A stretch of 64,000 bases of DNA from NCBI RefSeq assembly GCF_012927745.1, contig NZ_JABBKX010000006.1, positions 124,001 through 188,000 of the forward strand, written 5' to 3'. This DNA comes from Neoroseomonas marina. Lineage in GTDB: Bacteria; Pseudomonadota; Alphaproteobacteria; Acetobacterales; Acetobacteraceae. Under the pieces are notes generated by a model. The model was not told the origin of the DNA. It made no database searches and saw only the letters and a program-made list of their open reading frames with translations. Below are positions 15,887-24,674 of the stretch, piece by piece (position 1 is the stretch's first letter; each line of letters starts with the position of its first letter). Both the position numbers and the translations under genes were made by a program.

Positions 15887-17311
15887 TTGGTCCAGATCAC
15901 CTCCCCCGCCTTCAAGCAGAATGCGGCCCGCGCCCTGGCGGATGCGGGGCTGCAGAAGGCGCTCGGCAAGGCGAAGGGCGCCTTCCTGCAGCGCCGCGCC
16001 GAGGCCGTGGCCCGCCTGCCCGAATTCGAGCAGCTGCGGGACATCGGGCGCGACATCAAGAATCACACCCTCGCGAACCTCGATTTCTACCTCGAGACCT
16101 TCGCGGCGAATGTCGAGCGCGCCGGGGGCAAGGTGCACTGGTGCTCGACCGCCGAGGACGCCCGCGCCGCGGTGCTCGAGATCTGCCGCCAGGCGGGCGC
16201 TAGGACGGTCACCAAGGGCAAGTCGATGATCTCCGAGGAGATCGCCCTCAACGACCATCTGGAGAAGAACGGCGTCACACCGGTCGAGACCGACCTTGGC
16301 GAGTACATCATCCAGCTCCGCAAGGAGCATCCGTCCCATATCATCGCCCCGGCCTTCCACCTCAACCGCGAGGATTGGGAGGCGGATTTCCGCCGCATGC
16401 ACACCGATCTGCCGGCGGACCGGGTGTTCAACGAACGGCGCGACATCCTCGCCGAGGCGCGGACGAAGCTGCGCGAGCGCTTCATCGCCGCCGATGTCGG
16501 CATCACCGGCGCGAACTTCCTGATCGCCGAGACCGGATCGTCCGTGATCGTCACGAACGAGGGCAATGGCGACCTGACGCAGACGCTGCCGCGCGTGCAC
16601 ATCGCGCTGGCGTCGATCGAGAAGGTGGTGCCGACGCTCGAGGACGCGACATCGCTGCTGCGGCTGCTGGCGCGGTCCGCCACGGGGCAGGATTTCTCCG
16701 TCTACACGACCTTCAGCACGGGCGGGCGGCGGCCGGGCGACCTCGACGGGCCGGAGGAATATCACGTCGTCCTGATCGACAACGGCCGGTCCAACATGAT
16801 CGGGTCCGAGTTCCAGGAGATGCTGCGCTGCATCCGCTGCGCGGCCTGCATGAACCATTGCCCGGTCTATGGCGCGACCGGCGGGCACGCCTATGGCTGG
16901 GTCTATCCGGGGCCGATGGGGTCCGTGCTGACGCCGGCGCTGGTCGGCGTCGACAAGGCCGGGCTGCTGCCCAATGCGTCGACCTTCTGCGGCAAGTGCG
17001 AGAGCGTCTGCCCGATGAAGATCCCGCTGCCCAACATGATGCGGCATTGGCGGGAACGGGAGTTCGAGCGCCACCTGACGCCGGCGACGGTGCGCAGTAA
17101 CCTCGCGTTGTGGGCCTGGGTGGCGCAGCGGCCGGGGCTCTATCGCTTCGCGACGAAGATGGCGGTGGGGACGCTGCGGCTTCTCGCGCAGGGCAAGGGG
17201 GCGCTGCGCTCCATGCCGTTCGCCGGCGGCTGGACCCAGGGGCGCGACCTGCCGGTGCCGGAGGGCGGCACCTTCATGGACCGCTACGCGAAGATGCAGC
17301 GGGGGCGCTGA
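15887..17311 (+). CDS. lutB: LutB-type iron-sulfur protein of lactate oxidation
   Basis: A 474-residue protein combining an N-terminal LUD domain (about 60-300; TKGKSMISEEIALN) with a ferredoxin-like region that has two 4Fe-4S motifs: C315-x-x-C318-x-x-C321-x3-C325 and C368-x-x-C371-x3-C375. It corresponds to LutB of the LutABC lactate-oxidising system. The start appears to be TTG at 15887; no ATG or GTG gives a plausible alternative before the conserved region. It opens a six-gene run with tight or overlapping junctions. Confidence 0.9.
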   Translation: MVQITSPAFKQNAARALADAGLQKALGKAKGAFLQRRAEAVARLPEFEQLRDIGRDIKNHTLANLDFYLETFAANVERAGGKVHWCSTAEDARAAVLEICRQAGARTVTKGKSMISEEIALNDHLEKNGVTPVETDLGEYIIQLRKEHPSHIIAPAFHLNREDWEADFRRMHTDLPADRVFNERRDILAEARTKLRERFIAADVGITGANFLIAETGSSVIVTNEGNGDLTQTLPRVHIALASIEKVVPTLEDATSLLRLLARSATGQDFSVYTTFSTGGRRPGDLDGPEEYHVVLIDNGRSNMIGSEFQEMLRCIRCAACMNHCPVYGATGGHAYGWVYPGPMGSVLTPALVGVDKAGLLPNASTFCGKCESVCPMKIPLPNMMRHWREREFERHLTPATVRSNLALWAWVAQRPGLYRFATKMAVGTLRLLAQGKGALRSMPFAGGWTQGRDLPVPEGGTFMDRYAKMQRGR

Positions 17312-17315
17312 GGCG

Positions 17316-18023
17316 ATGAGCAAGGATGCGATCCTCGGCGCCATCCGCCGCGGCCTGAAGCGCGGGCCGCTGCCGGCGGACCAGCGCGCGATGCTGGAAG
17401 GCCGCCTCGCGACCCATCCGCGCCACCTGATCCCGCAGCGGTCCCGCCTGCCGCGGCCGGAGCAGGTGACGCTGTTCGTGAAGAACGTCGAGAAGGAATT
17501 CGGCACCGTCGCGCGCGTCGCCTCCGCCGCCGAGGTGCCCGGCGCGGTCGCGGACTACCTGGCGCAGCAGAACCTCGCGCCGCGCTTCGTCCTCGCGCCG
17601 AACGACGAGCTCGCCGCGCTGCCCTGGGCCGAGAAGCCCCTGCTGGAATTCGAGGCGCGGCGCGCCCAGCCGACCGACACCGTCTCCGTCCAGCACGGCT
17701 TCGCCGCCATCGCGGAGACGGGGACGCTGATGCTGCCCTCGGACCCGCAGCGGCCGACCACGCTCAACCTTCTCGCCGAGACCGAGATCGTCGTGCTGCG
17801 CGCCTCGCGCATCGTCGGCGCCTATGAGGAAGCCTGGGACCGGCTGCGCGCGGAGCGCACCGATCCCGTCACCGGCGGCTTCATGCCGCGCAACGTGATG
17901 CTGGTGACCGGGCCTTCGCGCTCGGCCGATATCGAGCAGACGCTGGAACTCGGCGCGCACGGGCCGCGGCGGCTGCACATCGTGCTGGTCGACGACGACC
18001 CGGCCGCACTGCCGGAGGCATGA
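17316..18023 (+). CDS. lutC: LutC-type LUD-domain protein
   Basis: A 235-residue LUD-domain protein, the third component of LutABC. KDAILGAIRRGLKRGPLPAD at the N-terminus and AIAETGTLMLPSDPQRPTTL (about residues 128-147), with its ETGT motif, are diagnostic. ATG at 17316 lies 4 bases after the lutB stop. The smr-like gene begins inside its stop codon. It probably acts in the cytoplasm with LutA and LutB to convert L-lactate to pyruvate. Confidence 0.88.
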   Translation: MSKDAILGAIRRGLKRGPLPADQRAMLEGRLATHPRHLIPQRSRLPRPEQVTLFVKNVEKEFGTVARVASAAEVPGAVADYLAQQNLAPRFVLAPNDELAALPWAEKPLLEFEARRAQPTDTVSVQHGFAAIAETGTLMLPSDPQRPTTLNLLAETEIVVLRASRIVGAYEEAWDRLRAERTDPVTGGFMPRNVMLVTGPSRSADIEQTLELGAHGPRRLHIVLVDDDPAALPEA

Positions 18024-18553
18024 CCCGCCGCCGCCCGCGCGGCCTGACCGAGGCCGATCGCGCGCTGTGGCGGGCCTATGCGGCGGAGATCGTGCCCCTG
18101 CCCGGGCGCGAGCTGCCGCCCGAGTCCGCCCCGCCGCCCGTCCCGGTCGCCGCACCGCCTGCCGCGCCATCGCCCACGCCGGCCGCGCCCGCGCCACGCT
18201 GGGCGCCGCCCGACATCGTGGTGAACGCGCCGCCTTCCGGGCTCGACGACCGGCGCTGGCGCGACCTGCGGCGCGGCAAGGTGAAGCCCGAGCGCACGCT
18301 CGACCTGCATGGCCGCTTCGCGCAGGAAGCGCATGGCGCCGTGCGCGCCTTCCTGGCCGATGCCTATGCCGAAGGGCTGCGCTGCGTCGCCGTCATCACC
18401 GGCCGCGGCTCCTCGCCCGAGGGCGGCGTGCTGCGGCGGGAATTGCCGCATTGGCTGAACGCGCCCGATTTGCGGCGGATCCTGCTGGGTGCCGCGCATC
18501 CGCACCGGGCGAATACCGGTGCCGTGCATCTGCTGCTCCGGCGGCGGCGATGA
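18020..18553 (+). CDS. Smr-domain protein
   Basis: A 177-residue protein with a Pro/Ala-rich N-terminal third and a C-terminal Smr domain. The signature LDLHG lies at residues 94-98 and the nuclease-associated TGRG at 127-130. Smr domains bind or cut nucleic acids; stand-alone bacterial members have been linked to ribosome rescue and RNA or DNA processing. The start overlaps the lutC stop (ATGA) and its own stop overlaps the next gene in the same way. Its place in a lactate operon is not explained by known function. Confidence 0.83.
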   Translation: MTRRRPRGLTEADRALWRAYAAEIVPLPGRELPPESAPPPVPVAAPPAAPSPTPAAPAPRWAPPDIVVNAPPSGLDDRRWRDLRRGKVKPERTLDLHGRFAQEAHGAVRAFLADAYAEGLRCVAVITGRGSSPEGGVLRRELPHWLNAPDLRRILLGAAHPHRANTGAVHLLLRRRR

Positions 18554-18918
18554 CGCCGTTCGGGGCCAGGCTGCGGGAACTGCGCGCGCAGCGCGGCGTG
18601 ACGCTGAAGGACCTCGCCGCGGCGCTGCAGGTCTCGGCGGCCTATCTCTCGGCGCTCGAGCACGGGCAGCGCGGCAAGCCGAGCGCGGGCCTGGTGCACC
18701 AGGTGAACGAGTTCTTCGGCCTGATCTGGGACGATGCGGAGGAACTCGCGCGGCTCGCGCGGCAATCGCACCCGCGCGTGGTGCTGGATACCTCCGGCCT
18801 CGCGCCTGAGATCACCGATTTCGCGAACCGCCTCGCGCGCGAGATCCGGCATCTGACGCCGGAGGCGGCGGCACGAATGGAGGCGGAACTCGACCGCCTG
18901 CCGAAAGGAAAGCGGTGA
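18550..18918 (+). CDS. XRE-family helix-turn-helix regulator
   Basis: A 122-residue DNA-binding protein. The HTH covers residues 5-60: LRELRAQRGVTLKDLAAALQ, then VSAAYLSALEHGQRGKPS. The C-terminal half (ARLARQSHPRVVLDTSGLAP onward) is a conserved extension found in related alphaproteobacterial regulators, not a cupin or peptidase. It is embedded between smr and benE with ATGA-type junctions and could be the operon's own regulator. No effector domain is evident. Confidence 0.85.
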   Translation: MTPFGARLRELRAQRGVTLKDLAAALQVSAAYLSALEHGQRGKPSAGLVHQVNEFFGLIWDDAEELARLARQSHPRVVLDTSGLAPEITDFANRLAREIRHLTPEAAARMEAELDRLPKGKR

Positions 18919-20051
18919 TGCAGGCAGTCTCGGCCGGTCTTCTCGCGGGGTTCGTCGGCTTCGCGTCGTCCTTCGCCGTGGTGCTGCAGGGGCTGGTCGC
19001 GGTCGGGGCCTCGCCGGCGCAGGCGGCCTCGGGGCTGATGGCGCTGTCGATCGCCATGGGGTTCGCGGGCATCGTGCTGTCGCTGCGGCTGCGGCTGCCG
19101 ATCAGCGTCGCCTGGTCGACGCCCGGCGCCGCATTGCTCGCCGCGACCGCCGCCCCGGCGGGTGGCTTCGGTGAGGCGGTCGGGGCCTTCCTTCTCTGCG
19201 GCGTGCTGCTGACGGTGGCGGGCTTGTGGAAGCCGCTGGGGCGGGCGGTGGCGGCGATCCCGGCGCCGCTCGCGAATGCGATGCTGGCGGGAATCCTGTT
19301 CACGCTCTGCCTCGCGCCGGTGCGCGCGGTGGCGCAGCAGCCGGTGGCGGGGTTGGCGATCATCATTGCCTGGGCGGTGGTGGCGCGGATCAACCGTGTG
19401 CTGGCGGTGCCGGCGGCGGTGGCGGTGGCGGTCGGCGTGATCGCGGCCTCGGCACCGCTGCCGACGCAGGGCTGGGTGCCGGACCCGGTGCTGGTGATGC
19501 CGGGCTTCTCGCTGTCCTCGCTGACCGGCATCGCGCTGCCGTTGTTCATCGTGACCATGGCCTCGCAGAACATCCCGGGCCTCGCGGTGCTGTCGGCCAA
19601 TGGCTACCGGCCGGAGGCGGGGCCGCTCTTCGCGACGACGGGCGCCTTCAGCCTGGCCTCGGCGCCTTTCGGCGGGCATGCGGTGAACCTCGCGGCGATC
19701 ACCGCGGCGCTGTGCGCGGGCGAAGGGGCGGGGCCCGATCCGGCGCGGCGCTGGATCGCGGCGGTGGTGGCGGGGGCCACCTACGTCGTCTTCGGGCTGC
19801 TCGCCGGCGGGGTGACCGCCTTCGTCGCCGCGGCGCCGCCCGTGCTGATCCAGGCGGTGGCGGGGCTGGCGCTGCTCGGGCCCTTCGGGGGCGCCATGCT
19901 CGGCGCCGTCCATGCGCCCCAGGGTCGCGAGGCGGCGCTGGTCTGCTTCGTGGTCACGGCCTCGGGTGTTGCGTTCCTCGGCATCGGTGGGGCCTTCTGG
20001 GGCCTGCTGGCAGGGGGCGCGATGATGATCCTGGCGCGGTGGCGGGCGTGA
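18918..20051 (+). CDS. benE: BenE-family benzoate/H+ symporter-like permease
   Basis: A polytopic inner-membrane protein of 377 residues with about eleven or twelve helices. ISVAWSTPGAALLAATAAP near residues 60-75 and GGHAVNLAAITAALC near 250 are signatures of BenE, within the nucleobase/ascorbate-transporter-like superfamily. The ATG at 18918 shares one base with the previous stop; a GTG three bases earlier is possible. No benzoate catabolic genes are visible, and its operon partners are lactate genes, so the substrate may differ from benzoate. Confidence 0.82.
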   Translation: MQAVSAGLLAGFVGFASSFAVVLQGLVAVGASPAQAASGLMALSIAMGFAGIVLSLRLRLPISVAWSTPGAALLAATAAPAGGFGEAVGAFLLCGVLLTVAGLWKPLGRAVAAIPAPLANAMLAGILFTLCLAPVRAVAQQPVAGLAIIIAWAVVARINRVLAVPAAVAVAVGVIAASAPLPTQGWVPDPVLVMPGFSLSSLTGIALPLFIVTMASQNIPGLAVLSANGYRPEAGPLFATTGAFSLASAPFGGHAVNLAAITAALCAGEGAGPDPARRWIAAVVAGATYVVFGLLAGGVTAFVAAAPPVLIQAVAGLALLGPFGGAMLGAVHAPQGREAALVCFVVTASGVAFLGIGGAFWGLLAGGAMMILARWRA

Positions 20052-20629
20052 CGGCGCGCTGGGTGCCCTGGGCGACGATGGCGGGGATTCTCGCCATCGT
20101 GGCGGGCACGCAGTTCGCGATGGGGCGGCTGCCGATCTGCGCCTGCGGCGAGGTGAAGCTGTGGCACGGGGATGTCTGGTCCTCGGGCAATTCGCAGCAC
20201 CTGACCGACTGGTACACGCTGTCGCACCTCGCGCACGGCTTCGTCTTCTATGCGCTGCTGCGCTGGCTGCGGCCGGGCTGGAGCGTCGCCTGGCGCGCCG
20301 TCACCGCGCTTGCGATCGAAGGCGCGTGGGAGATCGCGGAGAACACGCCGCTGATCATCGACCGCTATCGCGCGGTCACGGCCTCGCTCGACTATTACGG
20401 CGACAGCATCGTCAATTCCTTCGGCGATGGCGTCGCGATGCTGGCGGGATTCTTCCTCGCGGCGCGGCTGCCGGTGGCGGCCTCGGTGCTCGTCGTGCTG
20501 GCGCTCGAGGGTGTCGCGGCCTGGATGATCCGCGACAACCTGGCGCTGAATATCCTGATGCTGCTCTGGCCGATCGAGGCGGTGCGCGAGTGGCAGATGC
20601 AGGGCGCGCCGCCGAGCGTCGGGCGGTAG
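20048..20629 (+). CDS. DUF2585 (UPF0314) membrane protein
   Basis: A 193-residue membrane protein. CACGEVKLWHGDVWSSGNSQ, then HLTDWYTLSHLAHGFVFYAL, and later ENTPLIIDRYR and DYYGDSIVNSFGD, are the hallmarks of the alphaproteobacterial DUF2585 family. Conserved His, Asp and Glu residues in these motifs suggest a metal or acyl substrate, but the function is unknown to me. GTG at 20048 overlaps the benE stop by four bases. It is the last gene of the lutB operon, convergent with a Bug receptor gene 4 bases away. Confidence 0.85.
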   Translation: MTARWVPWATMAGILAIVAGTQFAMGRLPICACGEVKLWHGDVWSSGNSQHLTDWYTLSHLAHGFVFYALLRWLRPGWSVAWRAVTALAIEGAWEIAENTPLIIDRYRAVTASLDYYGDSIVNSFGDGVAMLAGFFLAARLPVAASVLVVLALEGVAAWMIRDNLALNILMLLWPIEAVREWQMQGAPPSVGR

Positions 20630-20633
20630 CGCC

Positions 20634-21593
20634 TCAGGTGATCCAGGGCTGGCGGCGCCAGAGGTCGGCGTAGACGCCCTGCACGCGGCGCATCCGCGCT
20701 TCCCAATGCTCGCCGGGCTCGTAGTTCGGCTCGATGAACTGGGCCTCGAAGGTGCGGCGGGTGGCGGGGTCCTCGGCGGCGTCCTTCACCGCCTCGCGCA
20801 GGCGCTCGACGATGGTCGCGGGTGTGGCCCTGGGCACGACGATCCCACGTTCGGAATACATCTCGATGTCGATGCCCATGCTGCGTAGGGTCGGCGTGTC
20901 GGGGGCGAAGCGGCTGCGCTCGGCGCCGGCATGGGCGATGTAGCGCATGCCCTCGGGCGTCGGCGCGTATTCGCCGATCGAGACCATGTTCACCTGCACC
21001 TGGCCGGCCAGCATCGCGTTCCGCTGCTGCGGCGCGCCGTTGTAGTGGACGATGGTGAAGCGCGCGCCGGTCGCGCGTTCCAGCATCACCAGCAACAGGT
21101 GGTCGTCGGTGCCGATGCCGGAGGTGGAGACGACGATCTCCTCCGGACGTTCGCGGCCGAGGCGGACGAGGTCCGCCATGTCGCGGATCGGCCCGTCCGA
21201 CTTCACCATGAAGCCGGTCGGGTCGGTCATCACGTTGCCGACGAAGGTGAAGCTGTCGAGGTTGTACTGCGCGCGACGTTCCACTGGGACGGTGACGAAG
21301 GAGGGCATGTTGGTCAGCCCCAGCACCAGACCGTCGGGCCGTGCCCGCGCGACGTAGGTCAGCGCGATCTCGGAGGAGGCGCCCGGCCGGTTGGTGACGG
21401 TGACCGGCTGGCCCAGCCGCGGTTCGAGATGCCGGGCGAACAGCCGCGCGACGATGTCCGTGCCGCCGCCCGCCGAGAAGCCGACGGCCAGTTCGACCGG
21501 CCGGTCCGCGCGCCAGGGTGCCGCGATCGCCGGCGCGGCGAGGGGGGTGGCGATCAGGGCGCCGAGGGCGGCGCGGCGGGTCAGCGTCGTCAT
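20634..21593 (-). CDS. Bug/TctC-type periplasmic solute receptor
   Basis: A 319-residue receptor with signal peptide ending near AIAA (about residue 24). PVELAVGFSAGGGTDIVARL and TVTNRPGASSEIALTYVARA are family motifs. The ATG at 21593 is directly followed by MTTLTRRAALGAL, a twin-arginine-like leader; the longer frame starting 129 bases upstream would place non-signal sequence ahead of it. It stands alone and is divergent from a hydroxyacid dehydrogenase gene, with a 204-base shared promoter region. Confidence 0.9.
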   Translation of the reverse strand: MTTLTRRAALGALIATPLAAPAIAAPWRADRPVELAVGFSAGGGTDIVARLFARHLEPRLGQPVTVTNRPGASSEIALTYVARARPDGLVLGLTNMPSFVTVPVERRAQYNLDSFTFVGNVMTDPTGFMVKSDGPIRDMADLVRLGRERPEEIVVSTSGIGTDDHLLLVMLERATGARFTIVHYNGAPQQRNAMLAGQVQVNMVSIGEYAPTPEGMRYIAHAGAERSRFAPDTPTLRSMGIDIEMYSERGIVVPRATPATIVERLREAVKDAAEDPATRRTFEAQFIEPNYEPGEHWEARMRRVQGVYADLWRRQPWIT

Positions 21594-21797
21594 GCGGTCC
21601 TCCTGGGAACGGACCGCTGATGTGCCGGGAGTCCGGCGGATTTTCAGGGGGAATCTGGGGGTGGGCTGCGTGAAGTCGTGAAGGTCCACACACGGATCGC
21701 GTCGAATGTGTAAGCAATTCACAGCAGGCTGAGCCCCCGCCCATCGCGCCGGCGGGGAAATGCCCTAGGCTGCCCGCGACATGGGAAGGAAGCGTCG

Positions 21798-22799
21798 ATG
21801 CTGCGTGTTTTCCTGACGCATACACCGGAGATGTTCACCGGCTACTACGGGGCGCGCGCCCTGGCCGCGCTGCAGCAACATGCCGAGGTGGTGCGCAACC
21901 CGGGCACGACGGTACTGTCCGGCGCCGCGCTCGCCGAGGCGGCGCGCGGCTGCCAGGCGATCGTCGCGGACCGCGCGACGCCCGGCACGCCGGAGACCTT
22001 CGCCGCGGCGCCGGACCTGGTCGCCTTCCTGCGGGTGGCCGTGGACATCAGCACCATCGACGTGGCGGCGGCGAGCGCGGCGGGCGTGCTCGTCACGCGC
22101 GCGACGCCGGGCTTCGTGGACAGCGTCGCGGAGCAGGCGGTGGGCTTCATGGTGGATCTGGCGCGCGGCCTGTCGGGCCATGTGCAGGCCTACCGGCGGG
22201 GCGAGGAGCCGCAGGGGCGGATGGGCGTGCAGCTCTCGGCCGCGACGCTCGGCATCGTGGGGTATGGGCGGATCGGGCAGCGGCTGGCGGAGGTCGCGCT
22301 CGCGCTCGGCATGCGGGTGCTGGTGGCGGATCCGCATGCGACGGTGGCCGACCCGCGCATCGTACAGATGCCGATGGCCGAGCTGCTGCCGCAGGCGGAT
22401 TTCGTGGTGTGCCTGGCGATCTCGATCCCCGAGACGCGCGACCTGTTCGATGCGGCGGCCTTCGCGCGGATGAAGCGGGGGGCGCGGTTCATCAACCTCT
22501 CGCGCGGGGAACTGGTGGACGAGCAGGCGCTGGCGGCCGCGCTGGACAGCGGACAGGTGTCGGGGGCGGCGATGGATGTGGGGCGGGCGCTGGACCAGCG
22601 GCCGTCGCTGTTCCTGGCGCGACGGCCGGATGTGATTGCCGCGCCGCATATCGGCGGCATGACGCCCGAGGCGATGGAGCACCAGGCGATGGACACGGTG
22701 CGGCAGGTGGCCTCGCTGGCGCGGGGTGAGTTGCCCGACAACGCGGTCAATGCGGCTGCCGCGCATCGCTTGGCGCGCCTCGGCATCCGCGTCGCCTGA
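21798..22799 (+). CDS. D-isomer-specific 2-hydroxyacid dehydrogenase family protein
   Basis: A 333-residue NAD-dependent dehydrogenase. The Rossmann motif GIVGYGRIGQRL lies at residues 152-163, catalytic R236 sits in NLSRGELVDE, and the catalytic His is H284 in PHIGG. The usual DVFxxEP segment, which carries the catalytic glutamate, reads DVGRALDQRP here (260-269), so that residue may be replaced by D266. The expected reaction is interconversion of a 2-oxo and a D-2-hydroxy acid. It is divergent from a Bug receptor that could import its substrate, which is inference. Confidence 0.85.
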   Translation: MLRVFLTHTPEMFTGYYGARALAALQQHAEVVRNPGTTVLSGAALAEAARGCQAIVADRATPGTPETFAAAPDLVAFLRVAVDISTIDVAAASAAGVLVTRATPGFVDSVAEQAVGFMVDLARGLSGHVQAYRRGEEPQGRMGVQLSAATLGIVGYGRIGQRLAEVALALGMRVLVADPHATVADPRIVQMPMAELLPQADFVVCLAISIPETRDLFDAAAFARMKRGARFINLSRGELVDEQALAAALDSGQVSGAAMDVGRALDQRPSLFLARRPDVIAAPHIGGMTPEAMEHQAMDTVRQVASLARGELPDNAVNAAAAHRLARLGIRVA

Positions 22800-22834
22800 G
22801 TATCGGTTTGCAAGGGCCTTTCGGCCTATGGGCA

Positions 22835-22865
22835 CCCATTGGCGTTGCTTCGCAACGTCAATGGG
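22835..22865. repeat. Imperfect stem-loop after the hydroxyacid dehydrogenase
   Basis: CCCATTGGCGTTGC is followed by a 3-base loop and GCAACGTCAATGGG; 13 of 14 positions pair. It lies 36 bases after the dehydrogenase stop and has no T-tract. It may act as a terminator or be a palindromic intergenic element. Beyond it is a G-rich run (22880-22895) and then the decayed tctC. Confidence 0.5.
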
Positions 22866-22908
22866 ATCCCCGCCGGGGTGGTCCGGGGGGGGCGCCCCTT
22901 CGGCTGCA

Positions 22909-23122
22909 TCAGCCGGCCGCGATGCCGGCGCGCCGAACCACGTCCCGCCACCGCGTCGTCTCGCTTTCAATTGTCGCGGTCGGTTCCGTCGCGCTGCTCG
23001 TTTCGGATGCCGAGCCCGGCGGCCGCCAGGCCGCGGGGTGCGACGATGCTGTGCGAGTCGGACGGCCCGCCCGGGACGTAAGGCACCACGATGGCAGCCA
23101 GGATCAGGCTGCGGCGGTTCAT
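22909..23122 (-). pseudogene. Decayed Bug/TctC receptor gene (both ends remain)
   Basis: An ATG at 23122 opens a frame with a signal-like start (MNRRSLILAA) running into VVPYVPGGPSD, which is the first strand and loop of Bug receptors, and then IVAPRGLAAAGLG, like the following helix. The frame then ends. In a different frame the sequence RWRDVVRRAGIAAG followed by a stop at 22909 reproduces a typical Bug C-terminus. About 214 bases remain of a normal length near 960, so the middle has been deleted and the frame lost. It lies just downstream of the tctA of an intact tctC-tctB-tctA set. Confidence 0.7.
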
Positions 23123-23174
23123 GCGGAAACTCCCGGGGATTGTCGCCCCGGGAGGAAGCAACCCGCGTGCCGGA

Positions 23175-24674
23175 TCAGCCCTCGGCGGGCTTGCGCCGCC
23201 GCAGCAGGCCGGCGACCGAGGGGATGGACCAGAGCGCCGCGATCAGCGTCAGCGCGCAAAGCCCCATGCTGATCGGCCGGGTGAAGAAGGGCGTGACATC
23301 CCCGCCCGAGAGCACCAGCCCGCGCAGCAGGTTCTTGTCGAGCAGGTCGCCCAGCACGATGCCGAGCACCAGCGGCGCCATCGGGAAGCGCAACTCCCGC
23401 AGGATGAAGCCGACCAGCCCGGCGCCGAGCATCACCCAGATGTCGAAGAGCCGCGACGTGATGGCGAAGGCGCCGACGGTGCACAGCACGAAGACGATCG
23501 GCATCAGTCGTTCGCGCGGGATCAGCAGGATCCACAGCAGCGGGCGCACCAGCACCAGGCCGTAGAACATCTTCACCATGTCGGCGATCACCAGCATGGC
23601 GACGATCTGGTAGATGAACTCGGGCGCGGTGATCGCGAGCATCGGCCCGGGGTTGAGCCCGTGGATCATCATCGCGGCCATCAGCACGGCGGCCGGTGCG
23701 GAACCGGGGACGGCGAGGGTGAGGACGGGGATGATGGCGCCGGGGACGCAGGCGCTCTCGCCGGTCTCGGCGGACATCAGGCCCTCGATGCTGCCCTTGC
23801 CGAACTTCTCCTTTTCCTTCGAGGCGCGCTTGGCGGCGGCGTAGGAGGTCCAGGCGGCGATGTCCTCGCCGAGGCCGGGCATCGCCCCGATGAAGGTGCC
23901 GAGTGCGCCGGATCGCAGGATGGTCTTCCAGTACTTCGCGACGTCCGACAGGCGCGGAATGACGGAATCGATCTTGGAGGAGACGGCCTTCACCGCCGGC
24001 CCGCGCATCGCCGAGAGCACCTCCGCCACGCCGAAGACGCCGACAAGGACCGGCAGCAGGCCCAGCCCGCCGGCGAGGTCGCCATTGCCATAGGCGAAGC
24101 GGGCATAGGCGTGGTTGGTTTCCTGCCCGATGGTCGCGACAAGCAGGCCGATGAACCCGGCGATGTAGCCCTTGAGCGGATCGCCGCCGGACAGCGACCC
24201 GGCGATGACGATGCCGAACATCGCCACCCAGAACATCTCGTAGGAGCCGAACTGCAGCGCGAATTCCCCGAAGGTCGGCGCGAACAGGGCGAGGATCAGC
24301 GTGCCGAACAGCGTTCCGAGCCAGGAGCCGGAGGTCGAGATGCCCATCGCCCGGCCGGCGAGCCCCTGCCGCGCGAGCGGAAAGCCGTCGAGCGTCGAGG
24401 CCGCCGAGGCCGGCGTGCCCGGGATGTTGAGCAGGATGGCGCTGCGCGACCCGCCATAGATCGCGCCGACATAGACGCAGACCAGCACCAGCATCGCGAC
24501 GTTCGGCCCCATGCCGAAGGTCAGCGTGGTCAGCAGCGCGACGCCCATCGTGGCCGTGAGGCCTGGCAAGGCGCCGATGACGATGCCGATCAGCGTGGCC
24601 CAGAGCGCGTGCCAGACCGCCCCGCCGCCGAGCACATGGGCGAAGCCGCCCATCAGGTTGTTGAGCGCGTCCAT
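23175..24674 (-). CDS. tctA: TctA-type large permease of a tripartite tricarboxylate transporter
   Basis: A 499-residue membrane protein with about twelve helices. GIVIGALPGLTATMGVALL and YVGAIYGGSRSAILLNIPG, then PGTPASAASTLDGFPLA, are TctA signatures. It forms the large channel subunit that works with TctB and a periplasmic TctC. Its ATG shares one base with the tctB stop. Upstream on the same strand are tctB and a Bug receptor, giving the standard C-B-A order. Confidence 0.93.
   Translation of the reverse strand: MDALNNLMGGFAHVLGGGAVWHALWATLIGIVIGALPGLTATMGVALLTTLTFGMGPNVAMLVLVCVYVGAIYGGSRSAILLNIPGTPASAASTLDGFPLARQGLAGRAMGISTSGSWLGTLFGTLILALFAPTFGEFALQFGSYEMFWVAMFGIVIAGSLSGGDPLKGYIAGFIGLLVATIGQETNHAYARFAYGNGDLAGGLGLLPVLVGVFGVAEVLSAMRGPAVKAVSSKIDSVIPRLSDVAKYWKTILRSGALGTFIGAMPGLGEDIAAWTSYAAAKRASKEKEKFGKGSIEGLMSAETGESACVPGAIIPVLTLAVPGSAPAAVLMAAMMIHGLNPGPMLAITAPEFIYQIVAMLVIADMVKMFYGLVLVRPLLWILLIPRERLMPIVFVLCTVGAFAITSRLFDIWVMLGAGLVGFILRELRFPMAPLVLGIVLGDLLDKNLLRGLVLSGGDVTPFFTRPISMGLCALTLIAALWSIPSVAGLLRRRKPAEG

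Noticed and set aside
18020-18918. Smr and XRE genes as a toxin-antitoxin or defence pair
   Set aside because: Smr proteins are not established toxins, the XRE protein has no antitoxin-like tail, and both sit inside a metabolic operon.
21700-21725. TGTG...CACA half sites between the Bug receptor and the hydroxyacid dehydrogenase as an operator
   Set aside because: Only four-base arms with a nine-base spacer, too weak to distinguish from chance.
22967-23161. A 64-residue open frame as a small intact gene
   Set aside because: Its content matches the beginning of a TctC receptor and loses frame; it is better explained as part of the remnant.
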